From the NCBI GenBank assembly GCA_022577435.1, contig JAKOON010000052.1:1303654-1367653 (forward strand): a DNA stretch of 64,000 nucleotides. The letters run 5' to 3'. Made by a program: the position numbers and the translations under genes. The notes beneath the pieces were generated by a model, which ran no database searches, was not told the DNA's origin, and saw nothing but the letters and a program-made list of their open reading frames with translations. Shown piece by piece: positions 63,851 through 64,000 of the stretch (its first letter is position 1; every line of letters begins with the position of its first letter). Source of the DNA: Embiotoca jacksoni. Lineage: Eukaryota > Chordata > Actinopteri > Embiotocidae.

Positions 63851-64000
63851 CATATTTTAGACGACATGCTATAGTATGACTTTTTTTTTTATCATATTTT
63901 AGACGACATGCTATAGTATGACTTTTTTTTATCATATTTTAGACGACATGCTATAGTATGACTTTTTTTTTTCATATTTTAGACGACATGCTATAGTATG

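Larger units (their letters stand above)
24113..64000 (+). repeat. ~36-44-bp AT-rich satellite array (>=39.9 kb)
   Basis: An unbroken array to the window end, all units in one orientation. The conserved core contains TCATATTTTAGACGAC followed by ATGCTATAGTATGAC (31 bp together). A T-run of 4 to about 16 follows, often ended by A or GG before the next TCAT. The commonest lengths are about 37-41 bp, giving on the order of 1,000 units. Variants include TTTGGACGAC, TTTCAGACGAC, GATGACATG, TGTTATAG, GCTAAAG and GATTTGTTTG. No intervening gene was found. Open frames on either strand reflect units near 39 bp. Confidence 0.98.

Noticed and set aside
24113..64000. CRISPR-like array of short repeats
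   Set aside because: There are no unique spacers: the region between cores is a homopolymer T-run with few variants, the genome is eukaryotic, and no cas genes are present.
24113..64000. Endogenous viral or complete autonomous transposon genes
   Set aside because: No reverse transcriptase, integrase, transposase or capsid-like reading frame was seen anywhere in the window. All mobile elements found are short and non-coding.

Overview
The window looks like nuclear DNA of a ray-finned (teleost) fish. It has one split, vertebrate-type gene end with clean GT-AG introns, more than 25 long (CA/TG)n tracts in the first 22 kb, teleost-style interspersed repeats, and no bacterial operons or plausible long ORFs. 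The organism call is an inference from gene content and repeat style; no species is assigned.

Layout. 1-18,283 is non-coding and probably lies within the last long intron(s) of the gene that ends at 20 kb. It holds a GAG-rich minisatellite (1-366), many dinucleotide microsatellites, purine/pyrimidine tracts, an 11-bp GATC satellite (12,887-13,699), four copies of one non-autonomous element (two forming a ~540-bp inverted repeat at 16.6-17.1 kb), and a LINE/SINE-like tail (15.05-15.16 kb). 18,284-20,057 carries the last two coding exons of an exocyst Sec15-family gene (EXOC6B-like), plus strand, joined in frame across a 1,534-bp intron that is about a quarter dinucleotide repeat. That intron contains a possible 12-nt frame-preserving microexon. 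20,058 to about 22,830 is the likely 3' UTR, with two good AATAAA signals and a strong hairpin.

23,088-24,112 is a transition zone with about six degenerate copies of a tRNA/SINE-like 'head'. Several are flanked by inverted copies of the sequence that becomes the satellite. From about 24,113 to the window end (at least 39.9 kb) there is one uninterrupted, single-orientation satellite. Its unit is about 36-44 bp: a ~31-bp core plus a variable T-run. It is organised into nested multi-kilobase duplicated blocks with repeat distances of about 1.80, 3.0, 4.93-5.21, 3.72-3.76, 5.72 and 3.23 kb.

The most interesting system is the origin of this satellite. Its unit matches the terminal inverted arm of the small SINE-like element still visible next to it, so the birth and later block amplification of a satellite can be read directly. 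The gene contributes a vesicle-tethering subunit. Apart from repeats within the gene's introns, I see no functional link between the gene and the satellite, although the satellite begins only about 1.3 kb past the last poly(A) signal.
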